Shown: positions 7,766 through 17,834, counted from the first letter of the stretch. The stretch: 40,141 nt of DNA from Chitinispirillaceae bacterium (GCA_016927235.1 JAFGNB010000111.1:1-40141), one strand, 5' to 3'. A program made the numbers and translations. Notes: generated by a model not told the origin, from the letters alone.

Positions 7766-9838
7766 CTACAACAGTGCCTTCCGGCTTAACTTGACCTTTC
7801 CGAATCGGTCGAACCCGATCAGCTTGACCTGCAGTTTGTCGCCGACCTGGAGCACGTCCTCTACTTTTTCCACCCGACGCTTTTCCAGTTCGGAGATATG
7901 GACGAGCCCTTCCTTTCCGGGCAGGAATTCGACGAATGCGCCGAAATCGACGATCGTTTTCACCACCGCATCATACACCGCACCGAGTTCCGGCTCGGCG
8001 ACGATGCCCTGAATACGTTTGAGTGCGGCGTCGCGCTGTTCCTTGTTCGCTGCGGCGATCTGGACGGTACCGTCGTCTTCGACGAAAATGGTGGTCCCCG
8101 TGGTGTCCTGTATGTCGCGGATTACTTTACCGCTCGGACCGATAATCTCCCTTATTTTATCCTTGTCAATAACGATGGTGCTTATGCGCGGGGCAAATAC
8201 CGAAAGCTCCTTACGCGATTCGGGAATGGTCTTTTCCATAATCTCAAGAATCTGCAATCGTGCTATGCGCGCTTTTTCAAGCGCTTCCTGCATAATCTGC
8301 GGGGTAATACCCGCAATTTTGATATCCATCTGGATGGCGGTGACGCCGATTCTGGTACCGGCGACCTTGAAATCCATGTCGCCCACATGGTCTTCGGTCC
8401 CTAGAATATCGGTAAGGATCGCCACCCGTTCTTCCTCTTTGATAAGTCCCATGGCGATGCCGGCGACGTGGGTTTTGATCGGCACCCCGGCAGCCATGAG
8501 CGACAGGGAGGAACCGCATATCGATGCCATCGACGAAGACCCGTTCGATTCAAGGATCTCCGATACGACGCGAATGGTATACGGGAAGCTCTTTTCACTT
8601 GGAAGCACCGGCGCCAGAGACCGCTCGGCCAGATGACCGTGACCGATCTCGCGCCTGCTGACCGATCCCAAACGCTTCACTTCGCCGACCGCAAACGGCG
8701 GAAAGTTGTAATGGAGCATATACGATTTGTCGTATTTGGCCTGAATATTGTCGATATGCTGCAGGTCGAGTTTGGTGCCGAGCGTCGTCGCCACCAGCGC
8801 CTGGGTCTCTCCTCGTGTAAAGAGCGCCGCTCCATGGGCGCGGGGCAGCACATCAAGTTCACAAGTGATCGGACGAATGGCGTCGACCGGCCGGCCGCCG
8901 ATGCGTACTCCTTCGTCAAGAATACTGCGGCGTATGTCACGGCGTTCGATGTCGTAAAAGATTTGTGCGACGGCCGCCTCTTTCTCGGGGAACCGTTCCG
9001 CCAGGGAGGCCTGCACCTCCTTGAGCAGCTGGTCGATCCCGCTGTACCGTTCCTGTTTATTACCCCTGAAACTGATGTCGTGGATACGTCCGGCTACGGC
9101 TGATTCGACCGCCGAAACCAGTTCAGGATCGATCGCCGGAGCTTCAACGGCGCACTTTGCCTTTCCGGCCTTTGCGATGAGCTCTTTCTGAATTCCGACC
9201 AGTTTTATTATCTCCCGGTGTGCCAGCAGAAGCGCCTCGATCAACGTATCCTCACTGATCTCAAACGCTCCGCCTTCGACCATCATGATCGAACTCTCCG
9301 TTCCTGCGACCACCATATCGAGCGACCCTGTCTCCGTCTCCGCCAAAGAGGGAAATACCTTGAGTTCATTATTGACCATACCGATCCGCACCCCTGCCAC
9401 CGGGTCGGAAAACGGCATATCGGAGAGACAGAGCGCACATGAAGCTGCGGTAATCGCCATCACATCGGCATCATAGGTTTCATCCGCCGAAATCACCGTA
9501 CAGATAACCTGAACCTCGTTGCGGTAGAAATCCGGAAAAAGGGGCCGGATGGGCCGGTCGACCAATCGCGCAGCGATAACCTCCTTTTCACTCGGTCGCC
9601 CTTCGCGTTTGATGAAGCCTCCCGGAATGCGGCCCGCGGCATAGGTTTTTGCGATAAATTCCACCGTGAGCGGGAAAAAATCATTTTCAGTGCTTTCGGC
9701 ACCGTTACATGCGGTCGCCAGTACCATGGTATCGCCGATGCGGGCAATGGCGGCGCCGTTCGCTTGTTTCGCCATCCGGCCCGTTTCGATTGATACACTG
9801 GTTCCGCCGATGTCGGTTGCTACGGTAAAACAGGTCAT
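7766..9838 (-). CDS. pnp: polyribonucleotide nucleotidyltransferase (PNPase)
   Basis: PNPase degrades RNA 3' to 5' phosphorolytically and can add tails. The 690 aa show two RNase PH-like halves (first containing PGGFIKREGRPSEKE and RPIRPLFP; second with FTRGETQALVATTLGT and YNFPPFAVGEV), then a KH domain (IREIIGPSGKVIRDIQDTTG, about 555-615) and a C-terminal S1 domain (GAVYDAVVKTIVDFGAFVEFLPGKEGLVHISEL). GAGGAG nine bases before ATG 9838 sets the start. rpsO lies 186 bases upstream, the same order as in E. coli, where PNPase autoregulates through its leader. The leader here carries its own hairpin (separate entry). Confidence 0.97.
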   Translation of the reverse strand: MTCFTVATDIGGTSVSIETGRMAKQANGAAIARIGDTMVLATACNGAESTENDFFPLTVEFIAKTYAAGRIPGGFIKREGRPSEKEVIAARLVDRPIRPLFPDFYRNEVQVICTVISADETYDADVMAITAASCALCLSDMPFSDPVAGVRIGMVNNELKVFPSLAETETGSLDMVVAGTESSIMMVEGGAFEISEDTLIEALLLAHREIIKLVGIQKELIAKAGKAKCAVEAPAIDPELVSAVESAVAGRIHDISFRGNKQERYSGIDQLLKEVQASLAERFPEKEAAVAQIFYDIERRDIRRSILDEGVRIGGRPVDAIRPITCELDVLPRAHGAALFTRGETQALVATTLGTKLDLQHIDNIQAKYDKSYMLHYNFPPFAVGEVKRLGSVSRREIGHGHLAERSLAPVLPSEKSFPYTIRVVSEILESNGSSSMASICGSSLSLMAAGVPIKTHVAGIAMGLIKEEERVAILTDILGTEDHVGDMDFKVAGTRIGVTAIQMDIKIAGITPQIMQEALEKARIARLQILEIMEKTIPESRKELSVFAPRISTIVIDKDKIREIIGPSGKVIRDIQDTTGTTIFVEDDGTVQIAAANKEQRDAALKRIQGIVAEPELGAVYDAVVKTIVDFGAFVEFLPGKEGLVHISELEKRRVEKVEDVLQVGDKLQVKLIGFDRFGKVKLSRKALL

Positions 9839-9912
9839 GTACGTGCACTCCTCATGTTAATTGTAAAGTTATGCGGGATGTTTGTGCTTTGGCGCATGCC
9901 CAACGATGGCGA

Positions 9913-9972
9913 TGCCGACGGATGGGGAACGTGACGGTCGGCAGCGTCGCTCTTCATACGCTCGGCGCCGAC
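9913..9972 (-). promoter_or_regulatory. stem-loop region in the rpsO-pnp leader with alternative pairing
   Basis: Read on the minus strand, TGCCGAC (9943-9937) pairs perfectly with GTCGGCA (9919-9913) across a 17-base loop. A further GTCGGC copy upstream (9972-9967) can pair with the same GCCGAC, so two mutually exclusive stems are possible. The hairpin sits 75-130 bases before the pnp start. In enterobacteria the pnp leader hairpin is cut by RNase III and used for PNPase autocontrol; a similar role here is inference. It has no U-run, so it is not an intrinsic terminator. Confidence 0.4.
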
Positions 9973-10024
9973 TGCAGATGGTCAATGATCCACCCATGGT
10001 TGCGGGAAATAACTGTCGGATCCA

Positions 10025-10294
10025 CTATTTCCTGATATTCAATTTCTTAATGACGGTACGATACCGTTCGATGTCGGTTTTAATCAGGTAATCAAGCAGT
10101 GATCGGCGCTGCCCTACCAGTTTGAGAAGGCCGTATCGGGTATGATGATCTTTGGGGTGCGTTTTACAATGCTCGGTAAGTTGGTTGATCCGTTCCGTCA
10201 ATAAAGCGATTTGTACATCGGTTTTTCCGGTGTTTTTCTCATCGCTGCCGTATCCGACGGCGATTTCCCTTTTCCGTTCCTTGGTTAATGGCAT
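10025..10294 (-). CDS. rpsO: 30S ribosomal protein S15
   Basis: S15 is a primary 16S rRNA-binding protein of the 30S platform. The 89 aa match the family from end to end: LTKERKREI at the start, [21 protein letters not shown], then the rRNA-binding helix-loop [21 protein letters not shown] and the C-terminal [18 protein letters not shown] is placed eight bases before ATG 10294. The first 56 bases lie inside the 3' end of ribF in a different frame, an unusually long overlap for a ribosomal protein gene, and imply coupled translation. Confidence 0.97.
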   Translation of the reverse strand: MPLTKERKREIAVGYGSDEKNTGKTDVQIALLTERINQLTEHCKTHPKDHHTRYGLLKLVGQRRSLLDYLIKTDIERYRTVIKKLNIRK

Positions 10295-11234
10295 GACTCT
10301 TCTCCTTCATGAAAAAATTCCGAACGGTTCTTACATCATCATGTATTTGAGCACTAAGCTCGTCCGCCGTGGAGAATGCACGATCTTTCCGAACAAACCC
10401 GTGAAGCCGCAACCGTGCACTTTCACCACAATCGGGGAATGGCTCTCCGCCGTCAAACGAATGGAATTCGAAATGCACCGATCGGTTTGTAAAGGTCGGA
10501 CACTCGCCGAAATAAAGTGCACCGGGCTTCAAAAAATTCTCGAATTCCAATTCGGCTGCATAAACTCCAGCAGGAGGTAACACTTTTTGCGAAGGCGGCC
10601 TTTTAAAATTGAGCGTCGGAAAACCAAGCCGGGAGCCTATGTTCAAACCCGGTATTCGCTCCGTCGAAATCAGATAGGGATGCCCCAGCATCTCAACCGC
10701 TTCGACTATGCGTCCGTTAATTATCTCAACCCTGATCCGGGTGGATGAAACAACCCTGCGCTGCTGTTCCAACAGATCTATAATAAATGGTATAATATGA
10801 TATTTGCACATAACATTGTGCAAAGAATTCTTTTCACCGGACCTGTCCCTTCCAACGCCATGATCTTCCCCCATAATCCATTCTATCGCATGAAGTTGCT
10901 GTACCATTACCGTTTCGACGAACTCTTCCGATGAAAGCCGGCTGAATACCGGTGTAAACGGCAGACAGAGCAGATAATCAATTTTCAAGGGTTCGATAAG
11001 ACGGACTTTTTCATCAAAGGTGGTCAATATCTCAAATGGCATCTCCGGATTAAGCACCAAACGAGGATGCGGATCGAAGGTAACAAGTGCGCTTTTACAA
11101 CCCCGTTTTGTCGCCTGTTGCACCACCTTGTCGATAAGGTATCGATGCCCTCGGTGCACCCCGTCAAAATTGCCGACAGATGCAACGGTCGCTGTACCAT
11201 CACTGAGACGTTCATCAGGTCCGAGAATCCGCAT
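10239..11234 (-). CDS. ribF: bifunctional riboflavin kinase / FAD synthetase
   Basis: RibF makes FMN and FAD from riboflavin. The N-terminal nucleotidyltransferase domain has [18 protein letters not shown] (the HxGH-like site) and, further on, [15 protein letters not shown]. The C-terminal kinase domain has [15 protein letters not shown] (the PTAN-like loop, here PTLN), [10 protein letters not shown] and a late FEFHSFDG segment in place of the usual VEVHLLDF. ATG 11234 is preferred over an in-frame ATG 24 bases upstream because GGAAGGAG stands seven bases before it. The start overlaps the end of truB by 20 bases, and the end runs 56 bases into rpsO. Confidence 0.94.
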   Translation of the reverse strand: MRILGPDERLSDGTATVASVGNFDGVHRGHRYLIDKVVQQATKRGCKSALVTFDPHPRLVLNPEMPFEILTTFDEKVRLIEPLKIDYLLCLPFTPVFSRLSSEEFVETVMVQQLHAIEWIMGEDHGVGRDRSGEKNSLHNVMCKYHIIPFIIDLLEQQRRVVSSTRIRVEIINGRIVEAVEMLGHPYLISTERIPGLNIGSRLGFPTLNFKRPPSQKVLPPAGVYAAELEFENFLKPGALYFGECPTFTNRSVHFEFHSFDGGEPFPDCGESARLRLHGFVRKDRAFSTADELSAQIHDDVRTVRNFFMKEKSHAINQGTEKGNRRRIRQR

Positions 11235-12120
11235 GCAGCGCTCCTTCCGGTGAGACAAACACCCGTAAGGGGTGAAAAAGGTTTTCTTGAACCCTGACTA
11301 AAACCGCCGCAAGCTCCTCTCCCGCAAAAAGCATGACATTCCGGCCGGCTGTCGGAAATGATTGCGGGAGCATAATATCTCTGCCGTGCAGCACCTGCTG
11401 CACCGTCGCCTGATCGCCGTGCAGGCAGGGGAACTCGTTGAATGCTTGCCGGATCGATACGAGGGGCGTTGATGCGGTTATCGCTTCAAACCGGCATGCA
11501 TCTGCAAGGGTAAATTTTCCGCACGACCATCGTCGTATCGAAGAGGCGTACCCGAAGGTTCCGAGCTTCAATGCAATATCACGTGCAAGCGCTCTCACAT
11601 AGGTGCCCCCGGAGCATGCGACACGACATTGAGCCTGCCCTGCCGTTTGGTTATAGTGCAGCAGTGACAGGGAATGAATCGTGATCTCACGGGGCGAAAG
11701 TTGCGGGATTCTCCCCCGGCGGGCAAGCGCATAGGCACGTACCCCTCTTATTTTAAGTGCGGAAAACGCCGGGGGGGTCTGCATCTGAAGACCGATAAAC
11801 AGAGGGATAGCCGCAGCAACGGCATTATTGTCCGGAATCGGACCTTCGGAACGGACGACCGTGCCCGCCGCATCCAGCGAATCGGTCTCCGCCCCGAACT
11901 GGATGGTGAATTCATACACTTTAGGTTCGGTCGGCAGGAATGGGAGGAGACGTGTCGCCTTACCGAACGCGAGAATGAGCAACCCCTCCGCCTGCGGGTC
12001 AAGCGTTCCGGCATGACCGGCTTTTTTATCTGAAAAAAGTATCCGCACCCGGCGCACGATATCAAAAGAGGTTACTCCCCGCGGTTTATCGATAAGAAGG
12101 AAACCGCCGCTTGTATTCAA
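11215..12120 (-). CDS. truB: tRNA pseudouridine(55) synthase
   Basis: TruB converts U55 of the tRNA T-loop to pseudouridine. FLLIDKPRGVTSFDIV is motif I, and KAGHAGTLDPQAEGLLILAFGKATR is motif II with the catalytic Asp in GTLDP. QTPPAFSALKIRGVRAYALARRG and CSGGTYVRALARDI are the later family blocks. The 301 aa are a normal length, with a short C-terminal domain. The start is TTG at 12120, forming a TTGA overlap with the stop of the upstream DHH gene and preceded by GGGAG. It ends inside ribF. Confidence 0.96.
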   Translation of the reverse strand: MNTSGGFLLIDKPRGVTSFDIVRRVRILFSDKKAGHAGTLDPQAEGLLILAFGKATRLLPFLPTEPKVYEFTIQFGAETDSLDAAGTVVRSEGPIPDNNAVAAAIPLFIGLQMQTPPAFSALKIRGVRAYALARRGRIPQLSPREITIHSLSLLHYNQTAGQAQCRVACSGGTYVRALARDIALKLGTFGYASSIRRWSCGKFTLADACRFEAITASTPLVSIRQAFNEFPCLHGDQATVQQVLHGRDIMLPQSFPTAGRNVMLFAGEELAAVLVRVQENLFHPLRVFVSPEGALHADSRT

Positions 12121-13067
12121 CCCAACTCCCGTCTGAGAATATCGATCATAAAGGAAAAAGCCTCACCATACGGCCGGCTTATCGTACACCCCGCAGCGCT
12201 GAAATGACCGCCGCCGCCGGGTATCTTCTGGGCTATTTTCCCCACATCGACCTTGCCCTTGGAGCGAAGGCTGAAATGTGACTCTTTTTCGTCGTATTTG
12301 ATCAACATTCCCACCTCAACACCCTCGGCAATGATCGTATTGTCGGCCATCCCTTCGCTGTCGCTGTAATGTGCTTCAAGCTCATCAAGAACGGCAAGGG
12401 GCATATCCATGCAGCATACCTTTCCGTCAAGATGAAACCGCAGCGTCGACCAGATACGCGCCTGCAGAAGCAGCGCCTTCGGCGCGTGCGAGGCATATAC
12501 CTTTTCGTAAATACTCGAGCAATCGGCCCCATGCTCGACAAGTTCGGAACAGTATCTCAGAATAGCCCCTGTCGTATTTGAGAACCGGAAACCGCCGGTA
12601 TCGGTCATGATTGCGGTATAGAGCGCTTCAGCGACATACGGAGGAAAATCGATCGAACAATCGCAAAAAAACCGGTAAAGGATGGCTCCCGTCGCCGCAG
12701 CGTTACTATCGACGATATTAACAGCTCCGAAGCCCGTATTATCACGATGGTGGTCGATATTTACCATGACGGGCGCAATAGCCTCAACCTTCCAGCCGAG
12801 ACGGCTACAATTCGAGCAATCAAGCACGATCAGGACATCGAACGCCGAGTCCGGTTTGTCGTTGAGTATGGTGTCGTGAACGGTAAGAAATGCGAACTTT
12901 GCCGGGACGGGATCCTTGTTGTAAATGGTAACGTCTTTACCGAGTGACGTAAGATACCATCTCATCGCCACCTGCGATCCGACGGAATCTCCGTCGAGGC
13001 TCATATGGGAGGAAATCAGAAAACGGTGATTGGCATCAACAAGTGAACGGAAATCATCCCACCGCAT
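12117..13067 (-). CDS. nrnA: DHH/DHHA1 phosphoesterase, bifunctional oligoribonuclease/pAp phosphatase (NrnA-like)
   Basis: NrnA-type enzymes degrade 2-5 nt RNA and dephosphorylate pAp. The DHH motifs are intact: ISSHMSLDGDSVGSQVAM (motif I), LIVLDCSNCSRLG (motif II), MVNIDHHRDNTGFG (motif III, DHH), IMTDTGGFRFSNTT (motif IV), and the DHHA1 substrate loop GGGGHFSAAGC near the end. The length of 316 aa is typical. ATG 13067 lies inside the last 14 bases of rbfA, and its stop overlaps truB, so three genes are chained. A place between rbfA and truB is a known conserved context for this family. Confidence 0.93.
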   Translation of the reverse strand: MRWDDFRSLVDANHRFLISSHMSLDGDSVGSQVAMRWYLTSLGKDVTIYNKDPVPAKFAFLTVHDTILNDKPDSAFDVLIVLDCSNCSRLGWKVEAIAPVMVNIDHHRDNTGFGAVNIVDSNAAATGAILYRFFCDCSIDFPPYVAEALYTAIMTDTGGFRFSNTTGAILRYCSELVEHGADCSSIYEKVYASHAPKALLLQARIWSTLRFHLDGKVCCMDMPLAVLDELEAHYSDSEGMADNTIIAEGVEVGMLIKYDEKESHFSLRSKGKVDVGKIAQKIPGGGGHFSAAGCTISRPYGEAFSFMIDILRRELG

Positions 13068-13413
13068 CGTGAATTTCTTTAAGAAGCTGATGAATATGTT
13101 CTACGTGTTCCATGGTATCGTCGTATTTAAAGTAGAGGCGAGGGAAATGTTTCACGGTAATACGCGAGGCGACAAGACGCTGGATAAAAGGAGCGGCGTT
13201 GTTGAGCGCTTCGACGGCATCTGCGGCCTTTCTTTTATCGTCGAATATACTGACGAAAACCGTCGCGTTTCTTGTATCGGGAGCAAGGTTGATTCCGGTG
13301 ATAGTCACAATCGGCGGAACCCTCGGATCACGCAGCTCACGGGAGATTACCGCGACTATTTCACGTCGCAGCACTTCAGCCAATCGCTCTTTATGAAAAT
13401 GCGGAGAAGCCAT
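13054..13413 (-). CDS. rbfA: ribosome-binding factor A
   Basis: RbfA helps late 30S maturation and 16S 5'-end processing. In 119 aa it shows the KH-like fold signatures: RLAEVLRREIVAVISRELRDPRVPPIVTITGI (in parts), ATVFVSIFDD, and the late block PFIQRLVASRITVKHFPRLYFKYDDTMEHVEHIHQLL. GGTGGG precedes ATG 13413. It starts eight bases after the infB stop and overlaps the DHH gene at its end, giving the standard infB-rbfA-nrnA-truB order. Confidence 0.96.
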   Translation of the reverse strand: MASPHFHKERLAEVLRREIVAVISRELRDPRVPPIVTITGINLAPDTRNATVFVSIFDDKRKAADAVEALNNAAPFIQRLVASRITVKHFPRLYFKYDDTMEHVEHIHQLLKEIHDAVG

Positions 13414-13420
13414 TGCCCAC

Positions 13421-15886
13421 CTATGTTACGCTGGAAAGCTTGCGCGCAATTTCGACCTCTTCAAACGCCTCGACCCGGTCCGCTTCCCGGTAATCGGACC
13501 AATTCTCTATAGTCAGTCCACATTCATGCCCGTTTTGTACCTCGCGCACGTCTTCCTGCATGCGGCGCAGGCTGTAAATACGTCCTTCGGTCACGACGAT
13601 ATCATCGCGTATGAGTCGTACCCGGTCGCCGCGGCAAACCGTACCGGATTCGACAAATGAACCGGCGACGGTGCCGACCTTGGAAACCTTGAACACTTTT
13701 CTGACGACCGCGGATCCGATGATATTCTCTTTAATTTCAGGCTTGAGCATCCCTTCCATGGCACTGCGCACGTCGTTGAGCACTTCGTAAATGATCCGAT
13801 AGGTACGGATTTCGACGCCTTGTCGTTTCGCCAGTTCCCTTATTTTCGAATTCGGACTGAGATGGAACCCGATAATAAGCGCCGTTGATGCCATGGCCAG
13901 ATTTATATCGGTCTCTTTGATTGCTCCAACACTTTTGTGGATAACGCATACTTTTATTTCATCGGTGCTCAATTTCTCAAGCGAAGCCGCGAGCGCCTCA
14001 ACCGATCCGTCGACATCCCCCTTGATGATCAGGTTGAGGGTCTGCATGCTGCCGGCCTTGATCTGTTCGTAGAGATGGTCGAGTGAAATGGTTCCGATGG
14101 TGCGCAGCTCGCGCTCTTTCTGCGCAAGCCTGCGGCGTGCGCTGATTTCCCTCGCCTCCTTCTCGTCGTCAACGACCCTGAACGAATCTCCCGCCTGCGG
14201 CGTACCCGACAGCCCCAGAACCAGCACCGGGTGCGACGGGCCGGCGCTCTCCACCAGCCGACCGTGTTCGTCGAACAGTTCTCGGACGCGGCCCGAGTGA
14301 ATGCCGGTAATGAAGGGATCGCCTTTTCGCAAAGTACCCTTCCGTACGAGAATCGTCGCAATCGGACCCTTCCCTTTGTCTAGTTCTGATTCTATCACGA
14401 CGCCGTGTGCTTTACCAAGAGGTTTCGCTTTGAGTTCGAGGATTTCGGTTTCAAGCGCCAGCACTTCCAGAAGACGGTCGATGCCCTTCCCCGTTTTCGC
14501 GGAAATCTCCACGCATGACACCTGACCGCCGTAATCCTCGACCAGCACATTGTACTGGGCAAGCTCACCTTTCACACGGTCGACATTGGCGGTCGGCAAA
14601 TCTATTTTGTTAATCGCAACCACCAGAGGAACCCCGGCGGCGCGTGCATGGTCGATGGCTTCCCTGGTTTGCGGCATTACCCCTGATTCGGCGGCGACCA
14701 CCAGCACGATAACATCGGTGATCTGCGATCCGCGGGCGCGCATTGCGGTAAACGCCTCATGACCCGGCGTGTCGAGAAACGTCACCGGACCCTGTTTTGT
14801 CTGGACCTCATACGCCGCGATATGCTGGGTAATCCCCCCTGCTTCCCCCGAAACGATATTTGCTTTTCTGATGAAATCCAGAAGCGAGGTTTTTCCATGA
14901 TCAACGTGACCCATGACCGTCACGACCGGCGCACGTGGAACCGTCTGCCCTTCACCGGCCTCGGATTCACCCTCATCGGATTCCTGAGCGTATTCGGTCA
15001 TTAATTTCGCATTGTAGCCGAATTCGTCGGCAACCATTTCGATCGTTTCAAAGTCAAGCCGCTGGTTGATCGTTACAAACAGGCCGAATTCGAGACATTT
15101 CGCGATGACGTCGGCAATCGGCACACTCATCATGTTGGAAAGCTCGTTTACCGTAACGAACTCCGCGACATTAAGCACCTTTTTGCTCTCGCCGATCGCC
15201 TCTTCCGGTGAAGCGGCCTCTTTCTTGTATTTCTTTTTTGTAAATCCTGAACCGATTTTGGCAAGCGTTTTTTTTATGTTTGCTTTAAGCTGCAACTCGT
15301 CGATTTCGGGCCGTTCATTGCGTTTTTTCCCCTTTTTCTTATCTTTTTTGTCTTTACGCGTCGACGGCTTCCCCTCAGCCGACACCACCTCGGCCGTTGG
15401 CCTTTCCCCCGCCGCAGCCTTCTGTTGAGGAGGCATGTAGGTCTGTTCTCTTCCGAAAGCCGAAACCGTACCCGGCGCACCCCTGCCGCGTTCCCTGAAA
15501 GCGGTATGCCGTGTCTGCCGGTATCTGTCGGTCTGAAGAGTGTCCTGCGCCGACCTGACAGCAGACTCGGTGGTATAGGGACGGTCCGGCGACGAGGCTG
15601 CGGCTTCGATCGAACCGACGTCCTGCGCCGACGAAGCGTTCTCTTCATCGCCCCGCTTGATCAACTCTTCCCGGGCACGTGTGAGCATCTGCTTTTTCCG
15701 CTCATACTCTTTTTTAATTTCAGCACGTTCCTGTTCAAATTTCTTCCTAATATCGTCACGAAGACTCTCATCCACCGTACTCATATGGCTTTTAACGGGA
15801 ATGCCCATGGCGCGAAGCATCTGTACAAGCGCTTCACTTGACACTTTAAATTCTTGAGCTAATTTGTAGACCTTCTCTTTTGCCAT
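13421..15886 (-). CDS. infB: translation initiation factor IF-2
   Basis: IF-2 is the GTPase that brings fMet-tRNA to the 30S subunit and promotes subunit joining. The 821 aa start with an IF2_N domain ([20 protein letters not shown]), then about 180 charged, low-complexity residues including a lysine-rich run near 178-190. A second IF2_N-like domain lies near 235-300. The G domain follows: GHVDHGKT at 326-333, DTPGHEAF near 375 and NKIDLP near 430. C-terminal beta-barrel and fMet-tRNA-binding domains complete it ([30 protein letters not shown]). GGAGAGG precedes ATG 15886. The 104 bases between it and nusA, where ylxR usually sits, hold no gene. Confidence 0.97.
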   Translation of the reverse strand: MAKEKVYKLAQEFKVSSEALVQMLRAMGIPVKSHMSTVDESLRDDIRKKFEQERAEIKKEYERKKQMLTRAREELIKRGDEENASSAQDVGSIEAAASSPDRPYTTESAVRSAQDTLQTDRYRQTRHTAFRERGRGAPGTVSAFGREQTYMPPQQKAAAGERPTAEVVSAEGKPSTRKDKKDKKKGKKRNERPEIDELQLKANIKKTLAKIGSGFTKKKYKKEAASPEEAIGESKKVLNVAEFVTVNELSNMMSVPIADVIAKCLEFGLFVTINQRLDFETIEMVADEFGYNAKLMTEYAQESDEGESEAGEGQTVPRAPVVTVMGHVDHGKTSLLDFIRKANIVSGEAGGITQHIAAYEVQTKQGPVTFLDTPGHEAFTAMRARGSQITDVIVLVVAAESGVMPQTREAIDHARAAGVPLVVAINKIDLPTANVDRVKGELAQYNVLVEDYGGQVSCVEISAKTGKGIDRLLEVLALETEILELKAKPLGKAHGVVIESELDKGKGPIATILVRKGTLRKGDPFITGIHSGRVRELFDEHGRLVESAGPSHPVLVLGLSGTPQAGDSFRVVDDEKEAREISARRRLAQKERELRTIGTISLDHLYEQIKAGSMQTLNLIIKGDVDGSVEALAASLEKLSTDEIKVCVIHKSVGAIKETDINLAMASTALIIGFHLSPNSKIRELAKRQGVEIRTYRIIYEVLNDVRSAMEGMLKPEIKENIIGSAVVRKVFKVSKVGTVAGSFVESGTVCRGDRVRLIRDDIVVTEGRIYSLRRMQEDVREVQNGHECGLTIENWSDYREADRVEAFEEVEIARKLSSVT

Positions 15887-15956
15887 TGGTTACCTCTCCG
15901 TATGACTGTCCCCGCTTGCAGGGTTGAAATGCGTTACGACTCTCGGCAGTATTGTT

Positions 15957-15972
15957 TTTCCGCAGACGGAAA
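15957..15972 (-). other. small perfect hairpin between nusA and infB
   Basis: TTTCCG and CGGAAA pair perfectly around a four-base loop, 70 bases before the infB start and just after the nusA stop. No U-run follows on the minus strand, so it is not an intrinsic terminator. It could be an RNA-processing or stabilising stem; function unknown. Confidence 0.35.
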
Positions 15973-15990
15973 CGTGGACGCATATCTGAT

Positions 15991-17358
15991 TTATTCCGAA
16001 GTCACGTCGGATACCCCTTGGTGCTGTTTTTCCTCTTTATCAACGTTATCTCCCGCATCCTCATCGGTTGCCGACAGGGGTTCGATCGCCTCACTGGACA
16101 TTTCGTCAAGCCCTGCATCTTCCCCTCCCGCTTCACTGCCGACGTTTCGGTCGGCCGCCGGAGCAGCCGTCTCGTCGGCGGCAGGATCGTCATTCGATTC
16201 ATCCGGTTTTTTTTCTTCAACCGCCTGGCCGTCCGCAACGTCGTCGGCCGCCTGACTTCGTTCCTGCAAGGCTGCAGTACGCTGCTCTTCAGTCATATTC
16301 GCATATTCCTGATCGCCGAACACATCGATATCCTTATCGAGCATCTTTGAGGCGAGACGGATATTCTGCCCTTCGCGCCCGATCGCCTGAGCAAGATCTT
16401 CTTCGCTTATCACCACGACGATCTTCCGATCCCCTGCCGGAATCACCCGCTTCACTTCCGCAGGTGAAAACACCCGTCGAACAAGCAGCGACAGCTCCTC
16501 GGTCCAGTTGATTATGTCAATACGCTCATTTGACAATTCACGGACGATGGCCTGAACGCGGTTTCCCCGCATCCCTACGCAAGCGCCGACCGGGTCGACC
16601 CTGCTGTCGTTGGTTGTGACGGCGATTTTCGACCGATGGCCGGGATCGCGGACAACCTTGACGATACGGACCGTCTTATCGAATATCTCGGGAACTTCCA
16701 GCTCGAAAAGACGCGCCAGAAATTCAGGGCACGTCCGCGAGATGATAACCTGTGGTCCCTTTGGATTATTCTTTACCTCGAGAATGCAGGCGCGGATATT
16801 GTCCCCCTGCCGCCAATGCTCTTTCCTGATCTGTTCCCGGTAAGGCAGAAGCGCCTCGGTACGGCCGAGATTGACAAGAATATTGCCTTTTTCAATCTGC
16901 TGAACCGTACCGGTCACCAGTTCGCCCACGCGGTTGCTGTAATCGGCGAAAATTTTTTCCCGCTCGGCCTCTCGAACGCGCTGGATAATGACCTGTTTCG
17001 CCGTCTGGATCGCCATACGACCGAACAGTTCGATATCGAGGTCCTGGATGAGCTCGTCGCCGATGGCGATATCCTCCTCGATTTCCTTCGCTTCCGCGAT
17101 GGATATCTGCATTTCCGGATCCTCGACCGTCTCAACGACGTTCTGCCGTATATAAACTTCAATCGTCCCTTTTTCCCGGTCGACCTTCGCTTCGACGTTT
17201 TTCGGTGTACCGAGATATTTCTTTGCGGCGGTCGTAAGAGCGTCTTTCAGGCTGTCGAGCACCAGATCGAGGCTGATGCTCTTCTCTTTGGTAACGGCGC
17301 TGATCGAGGCGGCGATATCCAGCGCTTTGAGCGCTTCGGCCTTTCCCTTCTTGTTCAT
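15991..17358 (-). CDS. nusA: transcription termination/antitermination factor NusA
   Basis: NusA binds RNA polymerase and controls pausing, termination and antitermination. Domains in order: the N-terminal RNAP-binding domain (about 1-130, with SISLDLVLDSLKDALTTAAKK), S1 (GELVTGTVQQIEKGNILVNLG), KH1 (SRVDPVGACVGMRGNRVQAIVREL) and KH2 (SEEDLAQAIGREGQNIRLASKML). From about residue 350 the chain is a low-complexity acidic tail rich in Glu, Asp and Ala, with no helix-hairpin-helix AR repeats. An in-frame ATG at 17364 overlaps the rimP stop, but AAGGA abuts it; the ATG at 17358 has that site at a proper six-base distance, so I chose it (455 aa). Confidence 0.95.
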   Translation of the reverse strand: MNKKGKAEALKALDIAASISAVTKEKSISLDLVLDSLKDALTTAAKKYLGTPKNVEAKVDREKGTIEVYIRQNVVETVEDPEMQISIAEAKEIEEDIAIGDELIQDLDIELFGRMAIQTAKQVIIQRVREAEREKIFADYSNRVGELVTGTVQQIEKGNILVNLGRTEALLPYREQIRKEHWRQGDNIRACILEVKNNPKGPQVIISRTCPEFLARLFELEVPEIFDKTVRIVKVVRDPGHRSKIAVTTNDSRVDPVGACVGMRGNRVQAIVRELSNERIDIINWTEELSLLVRRVFSPAEVKRVIPAGDRKIVVVISEEDLAQAIGREGQNIRLASKMLDKDIDVFGDQEYANMTEEQRTAALQERSQAADDVADGQAVEEKKPDESNDDPAADETAAPAADRNVGSEAGGEDAGLDEMSSEAIEPLSATDEDAGDNVDKEEKQHQGVSDVTSE

Positions 17359-17360
17359 CC

Positions 17361-17834
17361 TCATTCCTTCCCGTAGTGGTTAAATCGTATTTCCTCTTTG
17401 CCGCTATTAATTGCCGCAAGCGGCAGTTCCACCGCTCGTCCGTTGCAGCTAAGGCAAAGAACGTCCTGCTCACACCGCTCGATAATCCCCTTTACCTGCA
17501 TTTTTCCATTATAGGGTTTCCTTAGGTAAACAGTCACCTCTCTTCCGCATGCCCGACGAAAATCGCGTTCTTTTTTAAGCGGTCGGTCGATCCCCGGCGA
17601 AGAAACCTCCAGGGTATAGGAACGGCCATTGATGAAATTTTCCACATCCAGAAAAAGCGATAGTTCATTGCTGACCTGCTCGCAATCCGCGATCGTTACC
17701 CCTGTCGGCCGGTCGATAAAAATACGAAGTATCGATCGGGAACCCGCCCTGAAAAAACGCGCCTCGAAGAGTTCGAATCCCATCTCGGCACATTTCTCCG
17801 CGATCAGCGGTTCGAGGTGTTCCAGCGACGACAT
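17361..17834 (-). CDS. rimP: ribosome maturation factor RimP
   Basis: RimP assists 30S assembly. The 157 aa show both domains: an N-terminal alpha/beta domain (LFEARFFRAGSRSILRIFIDRPTGVTIADCEQVSNELSLFLD, in parts, and YTLEVSSPGIDRPLKKERDFRRACGREV) and a C-terminal SH3-like domain. EVSSPGIDRPL is the clearest family signature. GGGAG lies six bases before ATG 17834. It is the first gene of the rimP-nusA-infB operon, directly after the leader terminator described separately. Confidence 0.95.
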   Translation of the reverse strand: MSSLEHLEPLIAEKCAEMGFELFEARFFRAGSRSILRIFIDRPTGVTIADCEQVSNELSLFLDVENFINGRSYTLEVSSPGIDRPLKKERDFRRACGREVTVYLRKPYNGKMQVKGIIERCEQDVLCLSCNGRAVELPLAAINSGKEEIRFNHYGKE

